A DNA stretch of 64,000 nucleotides from Dyadobacter sp. CY323 (GCF_021390245.1 NZ_JAJUXH010000029.1:1-64000); one strand, 5' to 3'. Positions 53,964 to 63,161 are shown, numbered from the stretch's first letter. Numbers and translations are program-made. The notes: generated from the letters alone by a model not told the origin.

Positions 53964-55820
53964 ATGGAAAGAAATTTATACAAAACAATCGTTGGCATCG
54001 GCCACGCTCTTTTAATGACAGTCATTGGATCGAACCTGTTAGCACAATCCGCTGATGTTCGATACAACAATCTGCCACAACAGTCTTCTCAGCTTAATAT
54101 ATCTCTCAAACACGAGCAATTCTATAATGCCTGGTTTGACAAACAGAATGCGGGTGTGATTGTCTCCAATCGCACCAATGATAGGGTATTCGTCAAGTTA
54201 CGTTTCAGCGTAACCCTTACTTGCGGGGAAGTAAGAAGTCAAAGTCTTGGCTATCTCTCTGGTGACGGAATCGTGTTGGAAGCACGTCAAACTATAGGAG
54301 AGGCTGGTTACTCCGATGAAAAATCAACTTCAATAGATGCGGCATTCGGTGTGCCGGCCAGTTGCCGACCGGATCCAAATGGCAAAGAAAAAAATGTTTC
54401 CATCATCCGATCCGTCAACTATCAGGTAATCTCTGTGGAAAACCTTGGTGAGAAAGATAGGCAACAGGCAGCGGTAAGGGCTAAACAAGAAGAGGCCGAT
54501 AGGCAAAGCAAGTTGCAATTGAACAGGGAGAACGAGGTATATCGTGGTGAGATACAACTGATGATTGACGAGCTACCGGGTATTGAACAAGGTACCTTCA
54601 AATCACGTCTGGCATCCATAGCTAGTCAATCTGTTGATAGTCAAAAAGCGGCATACCTGAGTCTTCAAAGAGATTTGACCGAAAAAAGCAGAAGAATTGC
54701 TGCTGAGAAAGCTGCAAGACGAAATGAGTCTTCTTCACCATCATCGAGTATTACGGGAAGCAATTCCAGATCCTCAGGCGGTATCACAGTAGCCACAACG
54801 AATGGGGCTGCTAGTGGTTCACAGACCACTAATAGTTCATCAACTGCGAAAAGTAACATTGTAAACGGTATTGATCGTTCGAAATTACCTGAGTTAGGGA
54901 AAGACTTTGATGGCAATCATTACCGAAAAGGGGTCAATAATGAATATCAGAAGATCAGTGCTCAGGATTACCAGGCTTTGAAGCGAGAAGCTGCTGCCAA
55001 GGAAGCGGAAGCGAAGCAGTTGGCCAAACAAAGAGCTGCTGACCAAGCCCTTGCCGAGTGGAATAAATATCAACAAGAGGCTGAGGCCAAACGCAAACAG
55101 CAAGAGGAGAGTGTAAGACAGGTTACACAAGGACTCACAGACATGGCAATGAATATTATGAATGATGTCAATGCATCTAGACAAAGAAGAGAAGAAGACG
55201 CCAGACAGACTGCCGAGCAAAAGGCTATTATAGATAAGGCAAATAATGAAAAGGCAAACGTTCTGCTTAAATATTATCTTGAGGATGCACGCAGTGGAAA
55301 TGAGCAAGCAATTATTAAAGTGGCCGAAGCATACAGACTAAAACAGCAAGAGGAAAAAAGAGAGAACTTCCTGCTAGAAATGGTTAACAAAAAATACAGC
55401 TCCGCGGCAACGACTATTTTGCTTGTGCACTACAATGATATCATGAATGGAGTTAAACAAGAATGTAAAGCGTATAAACAGCGCGGAAAACGTTATGCGA
55501 TTTGGACAGGTATTTTGGGTATTTGTGCATATGCGGGTATGACTTACGGTTTAAGTGAAAAGAATTACGCTCCTGAACGAGAAACCGGTGCTGAGATTGC
55601 ATATTGGACTGGTGGAGCTTGCATGCTCGTTTCCCCATTCTTGGCTATTGCTAGCGCGTGTCAATTTATGGGCACCAACTATAGAAAGCAGGATAAATAT
55701 ATTAATGCCAAGCATGTCGCTGATCAGCTAGAAAAAAGACAAAAAATAAAGGTTTCCTTTTCGCCCGTCATTAGCCCTTGGAACAGTAGTCTAGGACTTT
55801 CCTTGCGAATGAAAATCTAA
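53964..55820 (+). CDS. uncharacterised exported coiled-coil protein with C-terminal membrane segments
   Basis: The protein is 618 residues from ATG at 53964, chosen because it gives a signal peptide (ALLMTVIGSNLLAQ) at the front; a frame from 53889 is longer. The order is: a beta-rich N-terminal domain (about 30-160, with NAGVIVSNRTNDRVFVKLRF), a first Glu/Lys/Gln-rich coiled coil (about 165-235), a Ser/Asn/Gly low-complexity linker (about 255-310), a second long coiled coil (about 340-490) and two hydrophobic segments near 513-532 (AIWTGILGICAYAGMTYGL) and 548-575 (WTGGACMLVSPFLAIASACQ). The family is unknown to me. The next gene starts 61 bp later and is also exported, so the pair probably works together. 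Confidence 0.8.
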   Translation: MERNLYKTIVGIGHALLMTVIGSNLLAQSADVRYNNLPQQSSQLNISLKHEQFYNAWFDKQNAGVIVSNRTNDRVFVKLRFSVTLTCGEVRSQSLGYLSGDGIVLEARQTIGEAGYSDEKSTSIDAAFGVPASCRPDPNGKEKNVSIIRSVNYQVISVENLGEKDRQQAAVRAKQEEADRQSKLQLNRENEVYRGEIQLMIDELPGIEQGTFKSRLASIASQSVDSQKAAYLSLQRDLTEKSRRIAAEKAARRNESSSPSSSITGSNSRSSGGITVATTNGAASGSQTTNSSSTAKSNIVNGIDRSKLPELGKDFDGNHYRKGVNNEYQKISAQDYQALKREAAAKEAEAKQLAKQRAADQALAEWNKYQQEAEAKRKQQEESVRQVTQGLTDMAMNIMNDVNASRQRREEDARQTAEQKAIIDKANNEKANVLLKYYLEDARSGNEQAIIKVAEAYRLKQQEEKRENFLLEMVNKKYSSAATTILLVHYNDIMNGVKQECKAYKQRGKRYAIWTGILGICAYAGMTYGLSEKNYAPERETGAEIAYWTGGACMLVSPFLAIASACQFMGTNYRKQDKYINAKHVADQLEKRQKIKVSFSPVISPWNSSLGLSLRMKI

Positions 55821-55881
55821 CGATAGCAGCCCGCAAAATTCGTAAGGGAGCTCGCTCAATCTGTAACGAAAATCTACTTTT

Positions 55882-57021
55882 ATGAAAAAGTATTACTTCA
55901 TTCTGTTTAACGTCTTTTGTGTTATTTGTTCATTACAGGCCCATGCCCAGGATGCAATCTATTTTGCCAATGGAAACAACGTCCAGAATGCGTTAATAAC
56001 TAAGATAACTGAGGAGATGGTGTCATTTCAGGTCAAACGGGACGATAAAGAAGTCCCTTACTCTTTTCCTCGGGAAAATGTACTAATCGCATTCTTGAAA
56101 AATGGTAATTACCTCGTGTTATCGGTGATTCAAGGGGATCCTAACCAGTTTTTGCAAACGTTCTTAACTGCCCCTCCCAGAGAAAACACTCTGGATATTA
56201 TTGTCAAAACCACCCCTGTCGAAGTTATAACGGGCAAAATATCTTATGAAAGTGACGAGATAATAAATTTCGAAAGTGCGACTGGGCAAGCGTCCTCGAT
56301 CGCTAAGGAAGAGATATCCGTGATTATTTATAAAGATGGCAGTCACAAGTTATTACTGGAACCGACTGCTGCTGCTGCTGTGATTGTAGAGGCTAATCGG
56401 ACAATTCGAAGGCTCGTGCCGCCAGCTAGTCGCAGACCGAGCAATGAGTCGTCTGAACAGCGGGAGAAGCGCGTGGAGTCAGAAGCCATGATTTCAAAAA
56501 CAGATGCCAAACCCGCCCTCAGCGAGGAAGACTACAACACGTACAGCAAAAAAGCATTGCAAAAAGTGGACGAATTTTCGGCCTATTTAAATATCATAAC
56601 AGATAAAAGTAGAGATAGCGACGAGAAAGATAAGGCCATTGAACAGGCATCCAAACTCTTTATGCCTACAGCCACCATCGAAGTCACCTCTAAGTATCGC
56701 GCTTCGACTCATCAATACAAAATACAGGATTACCTTAGCAGATTAAAATTATTGCCTTACAGCAGAACAAACATTGAATGGATGGAGGTGCAGTACGTCA
56801 ACGAACTGAAACAGGAAGCCGACGGAAATTATTACGGAAACATCAGCGGACAGCAGACTTTCACAGGTTACAGCAAAAACGGGAAAGATGTGCTTTACAG
56901 CGACGTTACGCGAAAAAACGTGAAAGTGAAGCTACAATCTTATGACAAATCTGTTGACGGTCAGCAAATGGCCAACTGGGAAATTCTGCTTGGGAATATC
57001 GGTATCAGCGTAAACCAATGA
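55882..57021 (+). CDS. uncharacterised exported protein with duplicated beta module
   Basis: This 379-residue protein has a signal peptide ending AHAQ (residue 23). Residues 24-80 and 106-162 are two copies of a module found in many Bacteroidota exported proteins, each with a turn of the type NGNNVQNALITKITEEMVSF and a closing IAFLKNGNYLVL or VIIYKDGSHKLLL. The C-terminal third (about 225-375) is a predicted alpha/beta domain (ATIEVTSKYRASTHQYKIQD, then YLSRL, ending MANWEILLGNIGISV) that resembles NTF2-like or stress-response folds; this is tentative. The function is unknown. It is in an operon with the coiled-coil protein upstream. Confidence 0.78.
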   Translation: MKKYYFILFNVFCVICSLQAHAQDAIYFANGNNVQNALITKITEEMVSFQVKRDDKEVPYSFPRENVLIAFLKNGNYLVLSVIQGDPNQFLQTFLTAPPRENTLDIIVKTTPVEVITGKISYESDEIINFESATGQASSIAKEEISVIIYKDGSHKLLLEPTAAAAVIVEANRTIRRLVPPASRRPSNESSEQREKRVESEAMISKTDAKPALSEEDYNTYSKKALQKVDEFSAYLNIITDKSRDSDEKDKAIEQASKLFMPTATIEVTSKYRASTHQYKIQDYLSRLKLLPYSRTNIEWMEVQYVNELKQEADGNYYGNISGQQTFTGYSKNGKDVLYSDVTRKNVKVKLQSYDKSVDGQQMANWEILLGNIGISVNQ

Positions 57022-57047
57022 CAGTCAATGCTTCGGGTGTTTCTTAA

Positions 57048-57383
57048 ATTTGGGTCATAGTCGCTCCATTATTTTCATTACGACCTCTTTTTATAATTGC
57101 CCAGCTGAGAAATAAAACAAAGGGTAAAACGGCGATTATACTGATCAGACAGGCCAACGGTCGATTGATCCAGGAAAAACTGGGACCGGGGTTTGGCATG
57201 AATAGGAACTATCCGTCTGAGTCATTTGAAATACGGGTTTTATACGAAAGTTATAACCCGACAACTCCGACTAATTATATCGATTTTGTAAAAGATCAAA
57301 TTAGGAAAAGGGTCATAGCAAGAACAAAATACATTACCGGCGCTAATTCCAGATCGCCATTTGAAAAACGCTGCTTAATATAA
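57048..57383 (+). other. open frame of 111 codons without an early start; gap after the exported pair
   Basis: The frame is open from the TAA at 57045 to a TAA ending at 57383, but the first usable start is TTG at 57165 (72 codons). The encoded sequence (AIILIRQANGRLIQEKLGPG... FEIRVLYESYNPTTPTNYID) looks protein-like but matches nothing I know. It may be a gene relic or a small gene with an unusual start. The rest of the 444-bp gap holds only the dyad at 57404. Confidence 0.3.
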
Positions 57384-57403
57384 ATCGTATCACTATTGGA
57401 AGT

Positions 57404-57428
57404 ATTTATCGAAAAAGTATCGATAAAT
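57404..57428. terminator. 9-bp inverted repeat between convergent genes
   Basis: Arms ATTTATCGA (57404-57412) and TCGATAAAT (57420-57428) are exact complements around a 7-nt loop. The dyad lies 38 bp beyond the stop of the permease gene (minus strand) and after the plus-strand open frame. There is no T-run, so intrinsic termination is possible but weak. Confidence 0.35.
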
Positions 57429-57465
57429 GTGTCGCTATAAGCCAAATTCAGTAACTATATCTGGA

Positions 57466-60105
57466 TCACTCCAACCTAAGATTATCCACAGGATTAGAAT
57501 TGGCAGCCTTCATAGTTTGAGAAAAGACGGTTGTCAGTCCAAGGGATAACACGAAGGCTAGGCTTATGACAATTTCAAAGGCACCAATGGGTGCGTGATA
57601 ATACTGTGCCTCACTCAGCATCAACTCCATTAACAGGTATACGCTTGGAATAGCGAAGATACCGGCGATGGCCAGCAAGACAATGAATTCCTTGGATAGC
57701 AGGTAAACCAGGCTTCCCGAAGACGCACCCATCACCTTCCGGATGCTCACCTCTTTCACCCGGTTTTTGATCGTAAACACGACCGTCCCCAATAGCCCCA
57801 GGCACGCAATAGTGATGGCTAACACTCCCATGAATCCCCACAACTTCATAATTTGGTTGTAAAACGAATAGCTATCGCGGATCTGGTCTTCGAGGAATTC
57901 GGCTTTAAACTTTTCACCTTTCGCGATAGATTTCCATGCTGATTGCATTTCCAAGAAAGCATGGCGCTCGTTGGTTGATTGAAGGTGAAAATTTGCATAG
58001 TTGAATTTCTCGGGCGCATATTCGAAAAAAAAGTTTCCAATAGGTGATTGCAGGCTAGCGTAGTGGAAATCTTCCAAAATACCTACTACTCTCACTTCTC
58101 TTTTATCTGGAAGGATGACCACCTGACCGAGGGCTCCGGAAGCGTCCGGGCTCAGTTTTTTTGCAAATACTTTATTGATGATGATCCAACGCGCGTTTTC
58201 GCCTGCGTTTTTGCTGAAGTTCCTTCCGAGCACAAAATGCAGGCCCATGTTTGTAATAAAGTTTTCATCGATGGCCATCGTGCGCGCGTCTATGGAATCT
58301 GAATGGGCCACCTGCTTCACGTGCAAGCCCGGTACCTTTCCGGCTCCCAATGGATGCGACGACATAGAGATCAGGGGAACGAAGGAAAGCTTGCCAAATT
58401 CATTTTTGACCAATTGCGGATCAGCCTGTTGGAGATCAACATTCAGTATTTTCTCCTGGTCAAATCCGAAATCATAATTGATGGAGTACTGATACTGTTG
58501 CCCCATAATCAACACGGCAAAAGTAAAACCAAGAGACAGGATGAATTGTAGTGTAATCACAAGCTTACGTAACGAGAACCGGCCGCCCGTTCCTGTTTGC
58601 AGTTCCCTCCCTTTCAGTGCAAGGACAGGACCGGTCTTTATAAAATGAAGTGCCGGAACAATGCCAGAAATAAAGCCAACAAGGATCCCCAAAGTGACGA
58701 AACCGGCAAACGTCCCCAGGGTAGGATTCAGATCGATCCAATCAAGTTCGGTGGTAAGCGACAGTGTTTCACCCCGAATGATCTCAAAGAAAAAATACGA
58801 CAGTGTCACAGCCAGCAGCATAATGATTGTGCTTTCCATCACAAACTGCATAAAGATATGTCTCTTCCGTGCACCCATCACCTTACGCACACCGATCTCT
58901 TTCATCCGTTTGAGTGACAGGGAGATCGCAAGGCTAACATAGTTGCTGCACGCTGCGAGCAATATAATCATGGGTAGAACACCCATCAGCAGTATTTCCT
59001 GATAGCTCCATTCGTTACCCATGTCGTTGTCGAGCTCAGGACCGGGAACAATCTTATCGAACCGCTGAAGTTCGAACGAAGCCTGGAACTCAGGTTTCGT
59101 ATATTTTTCTTTTGCAATGCCATTGAGGAACGCTTCAATAGTGGAGGGACTCAAATTGTCAGAGAGTTGCAGATACGCGTATGAATTGTAGAAATTATTC
59201 CAATTTTTTTCGTCGTCAGTAAAAGACGCACCATGATGAGATGCGAGCGTGGCGAATGAGACCAAAGCTTCGGTCCTCAGGTGCGAGTTCTTCGGCATGT
59301 TTTTCGCTACACCTGTGACCATCACTTCACCATATGGCTCTATGGATAAAAGTTCGCCCATCGGGTTCTTTTTCCCAAAAATCCTGGTAGCTGCTGCCTC
59401 GGTAATAACCATTGTATTAGGGTTTGCAAGCGACGTCGCAGCGCTGCCCTGCAGCAGTGGAAAGTTAAACATCGAAAGATACGCTGCATCCACAAAGTAC
59501 CCGTTTAAAGGAATTTTGATATCTGCATAACGAACATCGCGGGGAAGCGACTGGTGAATACGAACAACCTCTTCCACACCGGTGAAATTGGCTTTCAGAA
59601 GTTGAGCAGCACTGATAGGCACGGATGCGAACGACGGGTTCTCATGCCGATCCCGAACGTGAGTGATTACCCGGTATATGTGCTCTTTATTCGGATGAAA
59701 GTTGTCGAACTGGTACATGAACACGATCATGGCAACGAACAGCAGGTTGAGCGACATGCCCAGTGCCAGGCCAAAGACATTTAAAGTCGTGAAGAATGTG
59801 TTTTTCGACAGGTTACGAGTAGCAGTCTTGAAATAATTTGCTAACATATCGAGGTTGAAGAATGCTAATGACGGAGGTGATGAATTTTGTCTGGTAACAA
59901 TGGATGGCCGTACCAGCCCCAGTACTTCTCTTATATAAAAATAGTTTGCTTTTTTAAGACCGAAACGCTTTACACGTAGTGCATACCGTTCATGAAGATC
60001 ACCCATTACCGTTTCACGGATATGTGGAGCACATATGCGCATGGCAATGCGATTCAGCCATCTGGGTGGAGTTGGTGTATTAGGCGTTGTTTGCTTGGTT
60101 GCCAT
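57466..60105 (-). CDS. ABC-type permease with N-terminal prefix domain (MacB/FtsX-like)
   Basis: This 879-residue protein has an N-terminal permease-prefix domain (about 1-85: WLNRIAMRICAPHIRETVMG, then GLKKANYFYIREVLGLVRPS), a first membrane segment near 105-130, a MacB-type periplasmic domain, a first FtsX core (SLSLKRMKEIGVRKVMGARK) and, after a second periplasmic domain, a second FtsX core (KNRVKEVSIRKVMGASSGSL). Such proteins couple ATP hydrolysis to pulling or transport across the envelope, but no ATPase gene is adjacent, so it must share one encoded elsewhere or act differently. It lies 20 bp downstream of a PadR regulator gene in the same operon. Confidence 0.93.
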   Translation of the reverse strand: MATKQTTPNTPTPPRWLNRIAMRICAPHIRETVMGDLHERYALRVKRFGLKKANYFYIREVLGLVRPSIVTRQNSSPPSLAFFNLDMLANYFKTATRNLSKNTFFTTLNVFGLALGMSLNLLFVAMIVFMYQFDNFHPNKEHIYRVITHVRDRHENPSFASVPISAAQLLKANFTGVEEVVRIHQSLPRDVRYADIKIPLNGYFVDAAYLSMFNFPLLQGSAATSLANPNTMVITEAAATRIFGKKNPMGELLSIEPYGEVMVTGVAKNMPKNSHLRTEALVSFATLASHHGASFTDDEKNWNNFYNSYAYLQLSDNLSPSTIEAFLNGIAKEKYTKPEFQASFELQRFDKIVPGPELDNDMGNEWSYQEILLMGVLPMIILLAACSNYVSLAISLSLKRMKEIGVRKVMGARKRHIFMQFVMESTIIMLLAVTLSYFFFEIIRGETLSLTTELDWIDLNPTLGTFAGFVTLGILVGFISGIVPALHFIKTGPVLALKGRELQTGTGGRFSLRKLVITLQFILSLGFTFAVLIMGQQYQYSINYDFGFDQEKILNVDLQQADPQLVKNEFGKLSFVPLISMSSHPLGAGKVPGLHVKQVAHSDSIDARTMAIDENFITNMGLHFVLGRNFSKNAGENARWIIINKVFAKKLSPDASGALGQVVILPDKREVRVVGILEDFHYASLQSPIGNFFFEYAPEKFNYANFHLQSTNERHAFLEMQSAWKSIAKGEKFKAEFLEDQIRDSYSFYNQIMKLWGFMGVLAITIACLGLLGTVVFTIKNRVKEVSIRKVMGASSGSLVYLLSKEFIVLLAIAGIFAIPSVYLLMELMLSEAQYYHAPIGAFEIVISLAFVLSLGLTTVFSQTMKAANSNPVDNLRLE

Positions 60106-60125
60106 AGAGCGGATGGGAAAAGTCT

Positions 60126-60473
60126 TTAAGCAAGGTCGAGACCTATTTTAGATAAAACCTCGGGTAAAATTCGGTCCCATAAATTATTACGTATGGTCCT
60201 GGTTTCTGTCAAAGTGCGGACTCCAAAAGCAGTTATTGTAAAAATTCTCTTTCTGCGTCCTCCACGTTCAGGGGTTGCCTCTCCGAATGCGGAATTCAGA
60301 TAACCTTTATCTTCAAGTCGTTGCAAGGCAGCGTGCACCGCTCCGGTGCTCACAGCGCGGTTTGTTTCCTTTTCCAGTTCATCGGCTATTACTGCTGCAT
60401 ATGCCCGGGGTGACAGCGCAGCAACCGCAAGTAGCACGACCTCTTCAAATTCACCCAGATCACTTCGTCTCAT
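60126..60473 (-). CDS. PadR-family transcriptional regulator
   Basis: This 115-residue protein has the PadR winged helix: LGEFEEVVLLAVAALSPRAY, then VSTGAVHAALQRLEDKGYL, the wing GEATPERGGRRKRIFTITA and the C-terminal dimerisation helix. It is very likely an autorepressor of the PadR-permease operon, since the permease starts 20 bp downstream; PadR plus prefix-domain permease is a recurrent pair in Cytophagales. Confidence 0.95.
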   Translation of the reverse strand: MRRSDLGEFEEVVLLAVAALSPRAYAAVIADELEKETNRAVSTGAVHAALQRLEDKGYLNSAFGEATPERGGRRKRIFTITAFGVRTLTETRTIRNNLWDRILPEVLSKIGLDLA

Positions 60474-60911
60474 AAGGAATCGTCTAAAACCATTTTTATA
60501 TTATCTATTTCTGTATATAAAATACATACCAGATTAAAAAAGTTCTCAATTTAACCTCCCACGGCCATTATTAAATTTGCTCGTGATAATCAATGTCCAT
60601 TTTCGAACAGAAGCTGCACGTCTTTGAACACCAATCAGAGTAAAGCCAATTTAATGCACAACATTTACCAAATCCATATCCCTATTCAGGATTTGACGAA
60701 ACGTTCGAATATGCGGTGGATGGTTATGTAGGCGATGGACACAGTCTCACGTTCGAGGTTTACCTGAGAAAGAGCAACGCGCTAATTTTGCGCAGGGGAG
60801 ATGCACTTTCAAGTTTTATAAGATGTTTAAATGAAATAAAAACTGCGGAGTTGTGACAAATCCAGTCCGTCAACATACTAATAGTCGAAATGACCTTGAA
60901 GCTTACTACTT
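60474..60911. other. 438-bp gap between divergent PadR and sigma-factor genes
   Basis: It should contain promoters for both genes, but no motif is clear. A plus-strand frame without any ATG stays open from 60644 to a TGA at 60854-60856 (NPYPYSGFDETFEYAVDGYV, then GDGHSLTFEVYLRKSNALIL). It reads like protein, possibly the remnant of a gene, yet is too short to assign. Confidence 0.4.
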
Positions 60912-61406
60912 ATGTCTCTTGAAAAGGATTTCATTATAACCATACAGCATCATTCTGGGATCATCAATAGTATTTGTGGCAATTATTTTCCCAAATCCGA
61001 TGACTTCAAAGATGCGAGGCAAGACGTTATTTTACAACTCTGGCGATCTTTTCCAACATTTCGAGGTGGGTCAAAGATTAGTACCTGGATTTACAAAGTG
61101 GCCCTCAATACTATTTTAGCTAAGAGAAAAAAGGATTACAAACTTGGTGCAAATGAGCCTATATCGCAGGCACACCTTGACCAAATCTCTTCTGGTGCTG
61201 ATCTGACTATGGATGATATACAGGAATTCTCCTGGCTAATTAGTAAGCTTGATGATTGCGACAAGGCAATTGTTATGCTCTTGATGGAAGGATACCTCAA
61301 TAAGGAAATTGCTGTGATACTTGATTTGACTGCAACTAGTATAAGCACAAGGGTAAATCGTCTGAAGCATAAACTCAAAAACCGTTATCTCAATGAATAT
61401 CACTGA
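60912..61406 (+). CDS. ECF-type sigma factor
   Basis: This 164-residue protein has region 2 (GNYFPKSDDFKDARQDVILQ, then LWRSFPTFRGGSKISTWIYK) and region 4 (LDDCDKAIVMLLMEGYLNKE, then IAVILDLTATSISTRVNRLK). The length fits a small ECF sigma factor. It directs RNA polymerase to a specific promoter set. Its stop overlaps the start of the 61-residue protein by 14 bp, suggesting that the latter is a partner or regulator. ATG start at 60912. Confidence 0.94.
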   Translation: MSLEKDFIITIQHHSGIINSICGNYFPKSDDFKDARQDVILQLWRSFPTFRGGSKISTWIYKVALNTILAKRKKDYKLGANEPISQAHLDQISSGADLTMDDIQEFSWLISKLDDCDKAIVMLLMEGYLNKEIAVILDLTATSISTRVNRLKHKLKNRYLNEYH

Positions 61407-61578
61407 CCTAAAGAGTGCCTGGGAACATCAAAAAGAATATTTTGAGAACCAGATAATTACTGAAAAAGATATTTTATCTGTGATAAACCAGGATTTGGGC
61501 AAACAAGTGAAACTTCGGCGACTCCTTTACAACGGGCCGCTATTTCTGTTTTTGTTTTTCTTTTGTCAAGCCTGCTAA
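61393..61578 (+). CDS. small membrane protein following the ECF sigma factor (anti-sigma-like position)
   Basis: The 61-residue protein has a soluble helical N-terminus (MNITDLKSAWEHQKEYFENQ) and a single hydrophobic segment at 46-61 (GPLFLFLFFFCQAC) that ends the protein. It overlaps the sigma gene by 14 bp and its TAA overlaps the lgt ATG by one base (TAATG). Proteins with a similar start (NITDLKSAW) follow ECF sigma genes in Bacteroidota, and some are longer; whether this one is complete or cut short by the lgt junction is unclear. A membrane-bound sigma regulator is inferred from position only. Confidence 0.7.
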   Translation: MNITDLKSAWEHQKEYFENQIITEKDILSVINQDLGKQVKLRRLLYNGPLFLFLFFFCQAC

Positions 61579-62411
61579 TGCTAAATTACATTATATGGGA
61601 TATCCGGCCGGAAGTGTTCCCCTGGATAGGCATACCGCGTTGGTATGGGGTCTTTTGGGCAATAGGCATCTTCCTTGGCATTTCCATTGCAGGCTATATC
61701 TTTAAAATCGAGAAGCGTAACCGTAAGGAAATAGATGAGCTTACCGTCTTTCTAATCGTAGGTACTTTGGCCGGTGCACGCCTGGGACACATTTTATTTT
61801 ATGACCCAGTACACTATTGGCAGCATCCAATCGAAATATTACCTGTTTCATTGAATCCGTCGTTCCATTTTACAGGTCTTGCAGGTTTGGCAAGCCATGG
61901 AGGCGGACTTGGGCTGATCACTGCAGCGTTTATTTTTTCCAGGCGAAAAAAAATAGATTTTCTTTGGCTTTTGGACCGAATTGCCGTTGTCGCGCCATTA
62001 TGTGGCGCTTTTATCCGTTTAGGCAATTTGATGAATTCAGAGATGATCGGCATTCCATCCACGATGCCCTGGGCATTTGTCTTCACAAATATTGACGTGG
62101 TCCCAAGACACCCGGCTCAACTGTACGAAGCGATTTATTGTGGCTTTCTGTTCGTGCTGGTCTTCTATTTATGGCGCAGCAAACGCAACGAATGGAAAAA
62201 TGGAACACTGTTTGGCGTGATGGTATCCATTCTTTTTTCATTACGCTTTTTAGATGAGTTTCTTAAAGAAAATCAGGAAGATTTTGAGAACAACATGATG
62301 CTCAATATGGGGCAGATACTTAGCATTCCGTTTATTCTAGTGGGACTGCTTTTCATAGCTGTTCAGCTCTACAAGCCTGGTCATGCGACTGGTCCGATCC
62401 GTAATGAGTAG
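61578..62411 (+). CDS. lgt: prolipoprotein diacylglyceryl transferase
   Basis: The protein is 277 residues from ATG at 61578; an in-frame TTG at 61563 adds five residues but would extend the overlap. Lgt adds diacylglycerol from phosphatidylglycerol to the lipobox Cys of prolipoproteins in the inner membrane. Marks are RWYGVFWAIGIFLG near the N-terminus, the SHGGGLGLI block, the Lgt signature region FIRLGNLMNSEMIG near residue 150 with conserved Arg and Asn, and PRHPAQLYEA near 180; seven hydrophobic segments are present. It is coupled by a 1-nt overlap to the small membrane protein and so sits in a sigma-factor operon, an unusual place for a housekeeping gene. Confidence 0.95.
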   Translation: MLNYIIWDIRPEVFPWIGIPRWYGVFWAIGIFLGISIAGYIFKIEKRNRKEIDELTVFLIVGTLAGARLGHILFYDPVHYWQHPIEILPVSLNPSFHFTGLAGLASHGGGLGLITAAFIFSRRKKIDFLWLLDRIAVVAPLCGAFIRLGNLMNSEMIGIPSTMPWAFVFTNIDVVPRHPAQLYEAIYCGFLFVLVFYLWRSKRNEWKNGTLFGVMVSILFSLRFLDEFLKENQEDFENNMMLNMGQILSIPFILVGLLFIAVQLYKPGHATGPIRNE

Positions 62412-62427
62412 GGGCTATTGTCTCACC

Positions 62428-62473
62428 TTCGAACGTTTTAAGAGAAATACTATTTCAAACGGTATTCTTCGAA
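62428..62473. terminator. interrupted hairpin between convergent lgt and lipoprotein genes
   Basis: Three nested pairs of complementary arms occur: TTCGAA at 62428-62433 and 62468-62473, CGTTT/AAACG at 62434-62438 and 62457-62461, and GAAAT/ATTTC at 62444-62448 and 62452-62456 with a 3-nt loop. The stem has bulges and no strong T-run. A shared terminator is plausible from position. Confidence 0.3.
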
Positions 62474-62474
62474 T

Positions 62475-62960
62475 TTACATGATAATTTCCGTAGACTTTG
62501 GTAAATTCATTACCTCAGGTTGATTACGGGCAAGAGACATTACCTGGTAAATTGCATCTAAATATTTATCGACCCGCATTCCATCTATGAAACCATAGTC
62601 ACAGCTTGAAAGGCTTATTTTGCGGATGGCACTTCCTGCTGATACCTTAACATCACAAAAGAATTCATGCATTCCATTACAGTCAGGTTCAGGTTTGAAA
62701 TCTTCCTGTAATGTCAATAAGCCCTTTTTAGAAAGGACGTTATAAATAGCAAGTTTCTCTTGGGGAGTTAACGAAAACTTGACTGTATGGACTTCTCCAT
62801 CAATCCTTTCTGTGAACACACCAGCCATTAGTTTTATTTGAAGGCCACTTTGATTTTCCTCAATAACGATTTCAAAATCCTCGGGGACAGCTGTTTTATA
62901 TCCATCACCGCAACATGTTAGCGCTAGACATAGACCAATTACAAGAATTTCTTTCCGCAT
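62475..62960 (-). CDS. hypothetical lipoprotein
   Basis: This 161-residue protein has a lipoprotein signal (MRKEILVIGLCLALTCCGDG). The mature part is mixed alpha/beta, with VKFSLTPQEKLAIYNVLSKK near 72 and several Cys (PDCNGMHEFFCDV, SSCDYGF). I do not recognise the family. It is convergent with lgt and stands alone; the start ATG has 200 bp of non-coding DNA upstream. Confidence 0.78.
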   Translation of the reverse strand: MRKEILVIGLCLALTCCGDGYKTAVPEDFEIVIEENQSGLQIKLMAGVFTERIDGEVHTVKFSLTPQEKLAIYNVLSKKGLLTLQEDFKPEPDCNGMHEFFCDVKVSAGSAIRKISLSSCDYGFIDGMRVDKYLDAIYQVMSLARNQPEVMNLPKSTEIIM

Positions 62961-63161
62961 ATCGTCGTGGATTTTAGTGCAAATTTTTTGGCTATATGTA
63001 GATCATATACCTTTTTTGCCACTAATGTATAAATTACTTATATATATGCAAGATCCAGTTTTATAGATTGGTCCTATGAGTGGAGCGTTTTCTGAGAAAG
63101 GCCTTCTATCAACTTTGGATGTTGGGCCATATATTCGCATATCGACACTAAAACCTTTTTC

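Noticed and set aside
60644..60856. 64-codon open frame without ATG between PadR and sigma genes as a gene
   Set aside because: There is no start codon and no recognisable family; kept only as a note within the intergenic entry.
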